Origin: 40-80 sp040394775
GTDB lineage: Bacteria > Bacteroidota > Bacteroidia > Flavobacteriales_D > Crocinitomicaceae
Assembly: GCA_040394775.1 (NCBI GenBank)
Contig: JBEBRN010000007.1
Coordinates: forward strand, 5,568 to 69,567
Direction: 5' to 3'
Length of the DNA stretch: 64,000 bases
Within the stretch, counting starts at the first letter, position 1, and each line of letters opens with the position of its first letter. Positions 50,885 through 59,417 of this stretch are shown here, piece by piece. Made by a program: the position numbers and the translations under genes. Below the pieces are notes generated by a model. That model was not told the DNA's origin. It saw nothing but the letters and a program-made list of their open reading frames with translations, and made no database searches.

Positions 50885-51196
50885 ATGAAAAAGTATTGGA
50901 TTTTAATAACAGCAGTTATCCTTCTAGTGGTAGGAATTATTATCAACATGCAGTCTGGTAACCTAATGAGTGTGGGCAACTATTCTTTTAATTATTTTGC
51001 TGTAGGCGACTACGCAATTGGTGTTTTCGCCGCTGGTAATTTTTCCATCGGCGTATTTTCAATTGGAATATTCTCTGTTGGGATATTTTCTCTGGGAATA
51101 TTCAACGTGGGGCTTTACGCTGTCGGTATATTTCTTTTCGCTTGGAAAAAGAGATATGCTAAAATCATTACGGAAAAGAAAGAAGAAGAAAATTAA
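50885..51196 (+). CDS. Small membrane-associated protein with G-[VI]-F five-residue repeats
   Basis: This 103-residue protein is unrecognised. An N-terminal hydrophobic helix (KYWILITAVILLVVGIIINM) is followed by about ten tandem five-residue units from ~35 to 85 with Phe or Tyr at every fifth position and Gly two before it, e.g. SIGVF-SIGIF-SVGIF-SLGIF. The end is basic then acidic (AWKKRYAKIITEKKEEEN). The period of five with a central aromatic and a small residue at i-2 recalls pentapeptide-repeat solenoids, but with Gly instead of Ala and no Asp/Asn column. It follows the LytTR gene by 144 bp, and a terminator follows. Confidence 0.72.
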   Translation: MKKYWILITAVILLVVGIIINMQSGNLMSVGNYSFNYFAVGDYAIGVFAAGNFSIGVFSIGIFSVGIFSLGIFNVGLYAVGIFLFAWKKRYAKIITEKKEEEN

Positions 51197-51198
51197 TT

Positions 51199-51242
51199 AA
51201 AACGGGAGGTTGTATATGTACAAATCTCCCTGTTTTATTTTT
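51199..51242 (+). terminator. Intrinsic terminator after the five-residue-repeat gene
   Basis: A 10-bp stem with one bulge (AAAACGGGAG / CTCCCTGTTTT), a 17-nt loop and a T-rich tail, directly after the stop. Confidence 0.7.
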
Positions 51243-51488
51243 CTGACGAACGTAAAAGCAAACAGCTTATAAAAGTCTATTTTAAAATTGAATATTCGTC
51301 AATATACCTGACTTATCTTTCAGTGAAAAAAATCATCTTTTGAGAGATACTATTTCTAATTCTTTTAAAAATGAGTAAAGGATAAAACGATTGCCATAAA
51401 TACTTAAAAGCTATCCAACGAATACAAATAGCTGTAAATCAAAAAAGTGGACATGACAAATATCATTTCAGGCTCTCTACCTAACTCG

Positions 51489-51496
51489 TATCTTTG
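51489..51496 (+). promoter_or_regulatory. -7 promoter element for ELWxxDGT copy 1
   Basis: TATCTTTG followed by C matches TAnnTTTG exactly, 32 bp before the ATG. The related positions before copies 2-4 read TATCTTAA, TATCTTAT and TAACTTAT. Confidence 0.65.
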
Positions 51497-51528
51497 CTTT
51501 ATATAATTTTTTATTGACAATAAAGCAC

Positions 51529-53118
51529 ATGAAAAAAACCTTACTTATCCTCGGAGCTTTTAGCTTATTTGCTATCAATTCGTTTTCACAAACTACTGTG
51601 GAACTTTTCAAAGACATTAATCCTACTGGCAGTTCAGAGCCATGGCAATTTGTGGAATACAAAGGAAAGATGTATTTCAGTGCTATTGACGATACCCACG
51701 GCGAAGAAGTATGGGTATCAGATGGCACATCAGCAGGTACGCAGCTCTTTATAGATATAAATCCTTCTTTAAGCTCTTCATTTCCATCTGATTACATTGA
51801 ATTTGCAGATAAGTTGATATTTGTTGCTTATGATCCAACGAATGGAAGAGAAGTCTGGATAACAGATGGTACTCCCGCCAATACGGGCACGCTAAAAGAC
51901 ATTAACCCCTCTGGGAACTCAAATCCAAAAAACTTTACGATTTCTGGCGGGAAGCTATTTTTCACTGCAGATAATGGTGTAAATGGCGAAGAGCTATGGG
52001 TAACAGATGGTACTTTGGCAAACACGAAGATGGTAATGGACATCAATTTAGCAGGTGACTCAGATCCATCTAACTTAATTGACTACCAAGGAAAATTATA
52101 TTGGGTCGCTAACAATAATGTGAATGGTGAAGAAATTTGGGTAACAGATGGTACTTTGGCAAATACAAATATGATGAAGGACATTAATTTCAACCCAATG
52201 GCTACAGGACCTTCAGACCTAACTGTTTATAACGGAAAGTTCTATTTTCAGGCGAACGATGCGATTGATGGCTTTCAACTATGGGTATCAGACGGATCTT
52301 CCACAAACACACAACTTCTAAAGATTATCAACACACTTACAAATTCTTCCCCTAATTCTTTTACGGAATTTAATGGTAAATTATATTTTGTTGCTGATGA
52401 TGGGGTTAATGGTGTGGAACTATGGGTTACAGATGGAACTTCAGCAAATACAACACTAGTGAAAGACATCAACCAAGCAGGCGATTCATCCCCTAGAAAT
52501 TTCGTAAGACACGATGGGAAGTTATTTTTTACAGCTTACGATAACACTCATGGAAATGAACTTTGGGTAACTGACGGAACTTCCGCAAATACGAACATGG
52601 TAAAAGATATCTATATCGGTGAAAACGATAGTGATCCTTATTATTTGATTTCATACAAAAACAGACTTTATTTTAGAGCCGAAGCCACGAATGGTAACAA
52701 CCAATTGTATGAATCAGATGGCACTGCAGCAGGCACGTATGTCGTCGAACCAGCCGTTGCGCCTTATCCAGACCCATGTAATAGACTGTTTGGTATCTTT
52801 GAATACAGAGACTCCTTGTACTTCTCTGCTCAATATACCAATATCGGAGCTGAACTTTACCGCCTTGGAAGAGGAACGGTTGGTGTTAAAACCCAAGAAA
52901 TCGCTTCTTTCAAAGCATTCCCAAATCCTGCAAATGAAGTTTTGACAATCACAACTGAAAACAACGCATCTTTTTCATTGCTTGACATGACCGGAAAAAT
53001 TTTAAAAACATTTGAAGTAGATCAGCAAAAAGAAATTTCGATCGCTGATTTGAATGCAGGGATGTATATCTTGAAAGAGAATGTTTATGGTTCACATGTG
53101 AAAATTATTAAACAATAA
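51529..53118 (+). CDS. Secreted ELWxxDGT-repeat protein with T9SS sorting domain, copy 1 of 4
   Basis: This 529-residue surface protein has signal peptide MKKTLLILGAFSLFAINSFSQ; ATG at 51529 replaces a TTG five codons up that is less likely. The body holds about nine repeats of ~47 residues, each with ELWVTDGT or a variant (EEVWVSDGT, REVWITDGT, EEIWVTDGT, FQLWVSDGS) and KDINPSG. These form a beta-propeller-like or solenoid array of unknown ligand. The C-terminus (ASFKAFPNPANEVLTITTEN…AGMYILKENVYGSHVKIIKQ) is a type A T9SS domain. A perfect promoter precedes it and a 17-bp hairpin follows. Confidence 0.9.
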   Translation: MKKTLLILGAFSLFAINSFSQTTVELFKDINPTGSSEPWQFVEYKGKMYFSAIDDTHGEEVWVSDGTSAGTQLFIDINPSLSSSFPSDYIEFADKLIFVAYDPTNGREVWITDGTPANTGTLKDINPSGNSNPKNFTISGGKLFFTADNGVNGEELWVTDGTLANTKMVMDINLAGDSDPSNLIDYQGKLYWVANNNVNGEEIWVTDGTLANTNMMKDINFNPMATGPSDLTVYNGKFYFQANDAIDGFQLWVSDGSSTNTQLLKIINTLTNSSPNSFTEFNGKLYFVADDGVNGVELWVTDGTSANTTLVKDINQAGDSSPRNFVRHDGKLFFTAYDNTHGNELWVTDGTSANTNMVKDIYIGENDSDPYYLISYKNRLYFRAEATNGNNQLYESDGTAAGTYVVEPAVAPYPDPCNRLFGIFEYRDSLYFSAQYTNIGAELYRLGRGTVGVKTQEIASFKAFPNPANEVLTITTENNASFSLLDMTGKILKTFEVDQQKEISIADLNAGMYILKENVYGSHVKIIKQ

Positions 53119-53120
53119 CA

Positions 53121-53168
53121 TTTTCACCTTGTAGGGTCGAAAAAATTTCCTACCCTACAAGGTGAAAA
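53121..53168 (+). terminator. Long hairpin after ELWxxDGT copy 1
   Basis: A 17-bp perfect stem (TTTTCACCTTGTAGGGT / ACCCTACAAGGTGAAAA) with a 14-nt loop, directly after the stop. The T tail is weak on both strands, so it may stabilise the mRNA 3' end rather than terminate. Confidence 0.6.
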
Positions 53169-53236
53169 CCATTAAAATAAAGGATTTAACACAAATTATT
53201 CGTATCTTAATAGAAGTATAATTAAATTAAAATAAC

Positions 53237-54796
53237 ATGAAAAAAACCTTATTTATCCTCGGAGCTTTTAGCTTATTTGCTTTCAACGCATTTTCACAAA
53301 CGACGGTGGAATTGTTTAAAGATATTAACCCTAACGGTAATTCTTGGCCGTTTGGATTTTATAAATATAATAATTCTCTTTATTTCGTTGCTGATGATGG
53401 TATCCATGAATCTGAACTATGGATATCTGACGGAACAACCTCAGGAACAACATTATTAAAAGACATTAATACGACAGGAAGTTCATATCCTTATTATATG
53501 ACAGAATATAAGGGAAAGCTTTACTTTAATGCTGACGATGGAAATGGCTCACAATTATGGCTCACCAATGGTACTGAAGCAGGTACATTAAAGATGGCAG
53601 ATATCAACACTTCAGGAAGCTCTCATATAATGTTTATTACTAAATATGACAACAAATTATTCTTCTCAGCTACTGATGGAAACAGTGGAGAAGAATTATG
53701 GATGACTGATGGCACAACTATAGAGATGGTGAAAGACATTAACCTAGGAAGTGATGACTCTTCACCACAGGGGTTTACTGAATGCAATAATTTATTAGTG
53801 TTTATAGCTGAAGATGAAAATGGCATAGAATCTCCTTGGGTAACTGACGGTACTGAGGCAGGAACTAAAAAACTGAAAGATATTGAAATCTACTATCCAT
53901 ACTTTGGCAAGGCTTTTACCGAATTCAATGGAAAGTTATATTTTAGAGCTGATGACGGCATCCATGGAGAAGAACTTTGGATGACTGATGGAACAGAAGC
54001 AGGAACATTAATGGTGAAAGACATCTCATCTTCTGGGAGTTCTGAACCGAAAAATTTTATTGTTTATAATAACAAGTTATATTTTGCTGCTACAAATGGA
54101 TCTGACGGAAAAGAACTTTGGGTGACTGATGGAACCGAGAATGGGACTACAATGTTAAAAGACATCGATCCTGGAGCAGATGGTTCTTATCCAAATCAAT
54201 TTGTTGTATATGGTGACAAACTGTATTTTTCTGCTTCTAGCACTGCCAATGGGTATGAATTATGGGTGACTGATGGAACCCCTTCAGGAACAAAAATAGT
54301 GAAAGACGTTGATCCACTTGTTTTAACGACGTATAACAACAAACTCTACTTCACAGCAGAGAGTACATACGGAAATCATGAATTGTATGAATCAGATGGA
54401 ACAGAAGCAGGAACTTTTGTTATTGCACCAACTATTTCCCCTTTTACAAATCCATGTGATGAAACCGAAGAGTTCTATGAATTTAATGGATCTTTATATT
54501 TCGTAGCTAACTATAACAACATTGGTTATGAATTATACCGTTTGACAAGTGAACCATTGGGTCTTCAAGCAACAGAATTGGTTTCTTTTAAAGCTAATCC
54601 TAATCCTACAAATGACAAATTAACCATCACCACAGAAAAAAACACACAGTTTACGCTCTTAGATTTGTCAGGAAAAGTTTTGAAATCTTTTGAAGTAGAT
54701 CAACAGAAAGAAATTTCTACTGCTGATTTGAATGCAGGGATTTACATCTTGAGAGAGAATGTTTCTGGTTCACATGTAAAGATTATTAAACTCTAA
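53237..54796 (+). CDS. Secreted ELWxxDGT-repeat protein with T9SS sorting domain, copy 2 of 4
   Basis: This 519-residue paralogue has signal peptide MKKTLFILGAFSLFAFNAFSQ, almost identical in DNA to copy 1. Repeats include SELWISDGT, SQLWLTNGT, EELWMTDGT, KELWVTDGT and YELWVTDGT, with the acidic DIN/DIS links between. One unit is degenerate (ESPWVTDGT). The C-terminal domain (SFKANPNPTNDKLTITTEKN…AGIYILRENVSGSHVKIIKL) matches copy 3 in its first half and copies 1 and 4 in its second half, a mosaic. It should be exported by the T9SS and displayed on the cell surface. The upstream box TATCTTAA is a weak -7 match. Confidence 0.9.
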   Translation: MKKTLFILGAFSLFAFNAFSQTTVELFKDINPNGNSWPFGFYKYNNSLYFVADDGIHESELWISDGTTSGTTLLKDINTTGSSYPYYMTEYKGKLYFNADDGNGSQLWLTNGTEAGTLKMADINTSGSSHIMFITKYDNKLFFSATDGNSGEELWMTDGTTIEMVKDINLGSDDSSPQGFTECNNLLVFIAEDENGIESPWVTDGTEAGTKKLKDIEIYYPYFGKAFTEFNGKLYFRADDGIHGEELWMTDGTEAGTLMVKDISSSGSSEPKNFIVYNNKLYFAATNGSDGKELWVTDGTENGTTMLKDIDPGADGSYPNQFVVYGDKLYFSASSTANGYELWVTDGTPSGTKIVKDVDPLVLTTYNNKLYFTAESTYGNHELYESDGTEAGTFVIAPTISPFTNPCDETEEFYEFNGSLYFVANYNNIGYELYRLTSEPLGLQATELVSFKANPNPTNDKLTITTEKNTQFTLLDLSGKVLKSFEVDQQKEISTADLNAGIYILRENVSGSHVKIIKL

Positions 54797-54858
54797 TAAA
54801 ACCAAGAAAAAACACGAATATTTCGTATCTTATATAGTATAACCTTAAAAATAAAAAC

Positions 54859-56469
54859 ATGAAAAAAACCTTACTTATCCTGGGAGCTTTTAGCTTATTT
54901 GCTACTGGTGCTTTTTCACAAACGGTTGTGGAACTTTTTAAAGATATTCATCCTACAGCTGGCTCTTACCCTGAAAGCTTTACAAATTTTGGAGATAAAT
55001 TTGTTTTCGGTGCTCGCCATGCCACGCTCGGTAAAGAAGTATGGATATCAGACGGAACCGATGATGGTACGATTTTATTAAAAGATATTCAAGACGGTGC
55101 ATTAGAATCATATCCTAATCATTTCATTGAGTTCCAAAATAGCTTGTTTTTCTCTGCAGATGATGGACCAAACGGAAGAGAATTGTGGATTTCAGACGGA
55201 ACTCAAGCGAATACTAAAATGTTGAAAGATATTAACCCAACAGGCGATTCTGGGCCATCCAGGTTTGTCATAGTTAATCAAAAACTTTTGTTTTTTGCTG
55301 ATGATGGAACCCATGGAACAGAACTTTGGGTAACTGATGGAACAGAGCTAGGGACAAAGATGGTGAAGGATATTCATCCTGGAGGAGCTGGTTTTGAGCC
55401 GTGGTTTTACGGTGCAATTGCAAATGGAAATCTATTGTATTTTGAAGCGGACAATGGAAGCGATGGAAAAGAGCTGTGGGTGAGTGATGGAACTCTTGAA
55501 AACACCAAAATGTTGAAAGACATTAATCCTGGAGGAGATGATTCGAGTCCTGAGTGGCTTATTAGCTATAATGGAAAATTATATTTTTCAGCAGACGATG
55601 GAACCAATGGGAAGGAATTATGGGTGACTGACGGAACGGAATTAGGAACAAAAATAGTGAAAGACATTAATTCCGGCGGTGATGATTCTAGACCTTCTCA
55701 ACTAGTTGTGGCAAATGAGAAACTGTATTTTTTAGCCTACGACGAAACCCATGGTGGAGAATTATGGGTATCAGACGGAACAGAAGGAGGAACGAGCATG
55801 GTTAAAGACATCACTATTGGGTCAAATAGTTCCGATTTTGGGGAAAGTAATTTTATTGAGTATAACCAAAAAATGTATTTTATAGTTGATGATGGAACGC
55901 ATGGATACGAATTATGGGTAACGGACGGAACTGAACCAGGTACGGCTTTAGTAAAAGATATCAATCCTGGAGGAGATGACGGTATGCCAATTATGTTAAC
56001 TGTATACAATAACCATCTCTATTTTACAGCAAAAGCTACTTCAGGTAACCGTGAACTGTATGAATCAGACGGAACAGAACAAGGGACTTATATTATTGCA
56101 CCAACGATCTCTCCTTTTACAAATCCATGCAATCAAACCTACGAGCTCTTTGAATTCCAAGGTTCTTTATATTTTTCAGCAGATTACAACAATATTGGAG
56201 TAGAATTATACCGTTTGACAAGCGAATCGCTAGGTCTTCAAGCAACAGAAATGGTTTCTTTTAAAGCTTATCCTAATCCTACAAATGACAAATTAACCAT
56301 CACCACAGAGAAAAACACGCAGTTTACGCTCTTAGATTTGTCAGGAAAAGTTTTGAAAACATTTGAAGTAGATCAACAGAAAGAAATTTCTATTGCTGAT
56401 TTAGCACCTGGGATTTATTTATTGAAAGAAAACAGCTCTGGGTCACAAACAAAGATTATTAAACTTTAA
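54859..56469 (+). CDS. Secreted ELWxxDGT-repeat protein with T9SS sorting domain, copy 3 of 4
   Basis: This 536-residue paralogue has signal peptide MKKTLLILGAFSLFATGAFSQ. Its repeats (KEVWISDGT, RELWISDGT, TELWVTDGT, KELWVSDGT, GELWVSDGT, YELWVTDGT) often carry the linker KDINPGGDDS. DDGTHGxELWVTDG motifs look calcium-like, but binding is unproven. The T9SS domain reads SFKAYPNPTNDKLTITTEKN and ends LAPGIYLLKENSSGSQTKIIKL. About 80 bases around the end of this gene are nearly identical to copy 2, consistent with recent duplication or gene conversion. The 60-bp gap to copy 4 has no strong hairpin. Confidence 0.9.
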   Translation: MKKTLLILGAFSLFATGAFSQTVVELFKDIHPTAGSYPESFTNFGDKFVFGARHATLGKEVWISDGTDDGTILLKDIQDGALESYPNHFIEFQNSLFFSADDGPNGRELWISDGTQANTKMLKDINPTGDSGPSRFVIVNQKLLFFADDGTHGTELWVTDGTELGTKMVKDIHPGGAGFEPWFYGAIANGNLLYFEADNGSDGKELWVSDGTLENTKMLKDINPGGDDSSPEWLISYNGKLYFSADDGTNGKELWVTDGTELGTKIVKDINSGGDDSRPSQLVVANEKLYFLAYDETHGGELWVSDGTEGGTSMVKDITIGSNSSDFGESNFIEYNQKMYFIVDDGTHGYELWVTDGTEPGTALVKDINPGGDDGMPIMLTVYNNHLYFTAKATSGNRELYESDGTEQGTYIIAPTISPFTNPCNQTYELFEFQGSLYFSADYNNIGVELYRLTSESLGLQATEMVSFKAYPNPTNDKLTITTEKNTQFTLLDLSGKVLKTFEVDQQKEISIADLAPGIYLLKENSSGSQTKIIKL

Positions 56470-56533
56470 TTAAATCAAGAAGATAACACGAATATTTCGT
56501 AACTTATATAGTATAACTTTAAAATAAAAAAAC

Positions 56534-58102
56534 ATGAAAAAACATTTACTTACACTCGCAGTAATTAGCTTATTTGCTACTGGTGCATTTTCACAAACAA
56601 CTGTGGAACTCGTAAAAGACATTAACCCTATAAGTGGCTCTTACCCTTATGGATTCTTTGAATATAAGGATTGGATGTATTTTAGTGCTGAGGATCCAGA
56701 TTTCGGTAATGAATTATGGATCTCAGACGGAACCAGTTCCGGAACACAAATAATAAAAGACATCAACCCAGGAAGTGGAAACTCAAACCCAAGAGACTTT
56801 ACACAAGTTGGCGACAAGCTTTATTTTGTTGCAAATGACGGGGATAGTGGAGTTGAATTGTGGGTAACTAACGGAAGTTCACTCGGAACTAAAATGATAA
56901 AGGACATTCATCCTTCTGGAGATTCAAATCCTTTTGATCTTAAAGAATATAAGGGTAAATTGTATTTTAGTGCTACTAATGGAACTGATGGTACAGAGCT
57001 TTGGGTGACTGACGGAACAGAACTAGGTACAATAATGCTAAAAGACATTAATCCTGGAGCTGGCAACAGCGACCTAGGAAGATATATAGAATATAACGAC
57101 AAATTGTATTTTACTGCTAAAAATGGAAGCGATGGTTCAGAGCTCTGGGTGACTGATGGAACAGTGGATGGTACAATAATGCTAAAAGATATTAATCCAA
57201 CTGGAGGCTCAGCCCCAAGAGATTTCACCAAATACGATGGAAAACTATATTTTAGTGCGACCAATGGCATTGACGGAAGAGAACTATGGCTGACTGACGG
57301 AACTGAGAACGGTACAATAAAGCTAAAAGACATTAATCCTAGTGGAGATTCAAATCCTTCTTTTTTAACAGTGTTTGATGGAAAGTTATATTTTAATGCC
57401 ACCAATGGAACTGATGGAAAAGAACTATGGATAACAGACGGAACTGAGGCTGGTACAATAATGCTAAAAGACATTAATCCTGGCGGAGTTGATTCAGACC
57501 CACACTCGTTTACAGAGTATAATGGTAAACTTTATTTTAGCGCGAAGTTTAGTTATTTTGATCCTAAAGTATGGATAACAGATGGGACTCCAGGAGGTAC
57601 AATAGAGAAAATAAATATAGACTTTCCTTATATTTTTACAGTATTTGCAAATCGACTTTATTTTACAACTACATATAATAGTAAAGTCGTATTACAAGAA
57701 TCTGATGGAACAGAAGCAGGAACTTATGAAATTAGCCCAGGTTCTACTAATAATAATCCATGTGATGAAACTACTGCATTATATGAATATAAAGGCTACT
57801 TATACTTTATGGCAGATTACGATGATATAGGCGTAGAGCTTTACCGTATAAGTAATGAGTTTCTTAATGTTAAATCCCAAGAAATCGCTTCTTTCAAAGC
57901 ATTCCCAAATCCCGCAAGTGATAAATTAACCATCACGATACAGAAAGACAGTCAGTTTACGCTTTATGATTTAACAGGAAAAGCATTGAAATCAATTGAA
58001 GTAAATCAATATAAAGAAATTTCTATTGCTGATTTGAATGCTGGAATATACATTTTGAGAGAGGATGTATCTGGTTCACATGTGAAGATTATTAAACAAT
58101 AA
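56534..58102 (+). CDS. Secreted ELWxxDGT-repeat protein with T9SS sorting domain, copy 4 of 4
   Basis: This 522-residue paralogue has signal peptide MKKHLLTLAVISLFATGAFSQ. Repeats are especially regular in the middle (ATNGTDGTELWVTDGTELGT, DGSELWVTDGT, GRELWLTDGT, GKELWITDGT, each followed by ML/KLKDINP), suggesting recent internal unit amplification. Around 350-400 the ELW motif decays (PKVWITDGT). The T9SS domain (SFKAFPNPASDKLTITIQKD…AGIYILREDVSGSHVKIIKQ) is closest to copy 1. It is the last gene of the array and is followed by a strong terminator. Confidence 0.9.
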   Translation: MKKHLLTLAVISLFATGAFSQTTVELVKDINPISGSYPYGFFEYKDWMYFSAEDPDFGNELWISDGTSSGTQIIKDINPGSGNSNPRDFTQVGDKLYFVANDGDSGVELWVTNGSSLGTKMIKDIHPSGDSNPFDLKEYKGKLYFSATNGTDGTELWVTDGTELGTIMLKDINPGAGNSDLGRYIEYNDKLYFTAKNGSDGSELWVTDGTVDGTIMLKDINPTGGSAPRDFTKYDGKLYFSATNGIDGRELWLTDGTENGTIKLKDINPSGDSNPSFLTVFDGKLYFNATNGTDGKELWITDGTEAGTIMLKDINPGGVDSDPHSFTEYNGKLYFSAKFSYFDPKVWITDGTPGGTIEKINIDFPYIFTVFANRLYFTTTYNSKVVLQESDGTEAGTYEISPGSTNNNPCDETTALYEYKGYLYFMADYDDIGVELYRISNEFLNVKSQEIASFKAFPNPASDKLTITIQKDSQFTLYDLTGKALKSIEVNQYKEISIADLNAGIYILREDVSGSHVKIIKQ

Positions 58103-58120
58103 CATTTTACAGAAAGATAT

Positions 58121-58156
58121 AAATCCTCTTCGGAAGTTCTGAAGAGGATTTTTTTA
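58121..58156 (+). terminator. Intrinsic terminator ending the ELWxxDGT array
   Basis: A 10-bp perfect stem (AAATCCTCTT / AAGAGGATTT) with an 11-nt loop followed by a T run, 19 bp past the stop. Confidence 0.88.
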
Positions 58157-58261
58157 TGATTTATCATTGATTAAATATCCTTATGTGACCTTAGTCACCT
58201 TAAAACACCAAAAAAATGAGGATGTTTGTACTATCTATTAAAATTAATAAACACAATCATC

Positions 58262-58867
58262 ATGAAAAACATTATTCAACTCTCATTGTTTGCAATCGTT
58301 GTACTTTTATCAAGCTGTAATCAAGGAGAAAAGATACACACATTTACTGATGTTGAAAAAGAACAAACGTTAATGCTTGGAGATAGTATTTCCAAAATAG
58401 CACAAGCCACATTGATGCAAAATGTTTCCAAAGCAATGAAAGAAGGTGGGCCTGTACATGCAGTAGAATTCTGTAATTTACAAGCAATGCCATTAACAGA
58501 TTCTATTTCAAAAGCGCATCACGTAACGATTCAACGTGTAACTGATAAAAATCGAAATCCAAATAACAGCTTAAAAACAGATGGTGAGCGTTCAGCATGG
58601 GGAAAGTTCAAGGAAACCTTTTCTCCACAACCAGTTGAGCCTATTCACTTTGTACAAGAAGAAGATCAAACTTTAGTGTATTATAAGCCTATTGCTATTG
58701 GAATGCCGACGTGTTTGAAATGTCATGGGGCGCCAGAACAAGATATTGATGGAGCGACTGCACAAAAAATAAACGAGAAATATCCCAACGATAAAGCGAC
58801 AAATTACCAATTGGGTGACTTGCGCGGTATGTGGAAAATTACATTTGCGGCAGTAGACGGAAAATAA
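58262..58867 (+). CDS. DUF3365 (Tll0287-like) lipoprotein with CxxCH haem motif
   Basis: This 201-residue protein has a lipoprotein signal (MKNIIQLSLFAIVVLLSSC, Cys at 19). The domain matches the DUF3365/Tll0287-like haem family: HAVEFCNLQAMPLTDSISKAHHVTIQRVTDKNRNPNN, then a single c-type haem site CLKCH at 151-155 and the ending GDLRGMWKITFAA. Proteins of this family bind haem and are thought to sense or transfer electrons outside the cytoplasm. ATG at 58262 is chosen; an upstream TTG would add 12 residues ahead of the signal. A partial -7 match (GATGTTTG, 58221-58228) lies upstream. No cytochrome maturation genes are nearby. Confidence 0.87.
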   Translation: MKNIIQLSLFAIVVLLSSCNQGEKIHTFTDVEKEQTLMLGDSISKIAQATLMQNVSKAMKEGGPVHAVEFCNLQAMPLTDSISKAHHVTIQRVTDKNRNPNNSLKTDGERSAWGKFKETFSPQPVEPIHFVQEEDQTLVYYKPIAIGMPTCLKCHGAPEQDIDGATAQKINEKYPNDKATNYQLGDLRGMWKITFAAVDGK

Positions 58868-58933
58868 TCGTTCAAATAGCAGCTTTTCTTCAACTTTAAT
58901 TGGCTTTATAGACCGCAAATAATCTATAAATGT

Positions 58934-58941
58934 TATATTTG
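58934..58941 (+). promoter_or_regulatory. -7 promoter element for the CysC-like operon
   Basis: TATATTTG matches TAnnTTTG exactly, 17 bp before the ATG at 58959. Confidence 0.65.
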
Positions 58942-58958
58942 AGAAGAATAAAAATTTT

Positions 58959-59417
58959 ATGTTTGAAGAATTTGAGGTTATTTGGCTAACAGGTCAACCG
59001 GGTGCTGGTAAAACATCCATTGGAAAATTAATTCATGATCATGTCATTTCAAATGGAAAAAGAAAGGCCATTATTTTAGATGGTGATGACATACGACTTT
59101 TGTTTGAAAATAAAGATTACTCTATCACAGGAAGGCGTAGAAATATTGACTTTGTTCAAAAAATGGTCGATTTCCTAATTGGAAATGACATTCTTCCTAT
59201 TGTTAGCCTTGTCTCTCCATTTAGAGACTTAAGAGAAGACACTAAGTTGAAGCACAAAACATTAGAGCTTTATTTAAAAACGGATGAAATTAGAGGTAGA
59301 GAGCACTTTCACGTGGAATATTACGAACCTCCAACAGACCATTTTATCGAATTAGACACCACTAACAAATCAGAAAAAGAAACGTTTGAATATTTAATTA
59401 AACAGTTGAAGTCATGA
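58959..59417 (+). CDS. Adenylylsulfate-kinase-like (CysC family) P-loop kinase
   Basis: This 152-residue protein has the Walker A loop GQPGAGKTS (12-20), LDGDDIRLLF (the APS-kinase DGDxxR substrate motif) and ITGRRRNIDFVQKM, as in APS kinases. It is shorter than typical CysC (~200 residues), and the sequence after LVSPFRDLREDT diverges, with the usual KGLYKKAR lid missing or altered. It could phosphorylate APS or a related nucleotide or sugar. No ATP sulfurylase or sulfate-assimilation gene is close. The next gene overlaps its stop (ATGA), so the two act together. Confidence 0.8.
   Translation: MFEEFEVIWLTGQPGAGKTSIGKLIHDHVISNGKRKAIILDGDDIRLLFENKDYSITGRRRNIDFVQKMVDFLIGNDILPIVSLVSPFRDLREDTKLKHKTLELYLKTDEIRGREHFHVEYYEPPTDHFIELDTTNKSEKETFEYLIKQLKS

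Larger units (their letters stand above)
51197..51528 (+). other. Intergenic region (332 bp) before the ELWxxDGT array
   Basis: The left end holds a terminator and the right end a perfect -7 element for the first ELWxxDGT gene. Nothing else was recognised in the AT-rich middle. Confidence 0.5.

Noticed and set aside
45070..51196. Prophage or integrative element covering the two-TM array
   Set aside because: No integrase, attachment repeats, tRNA edge or change in base composition was found.
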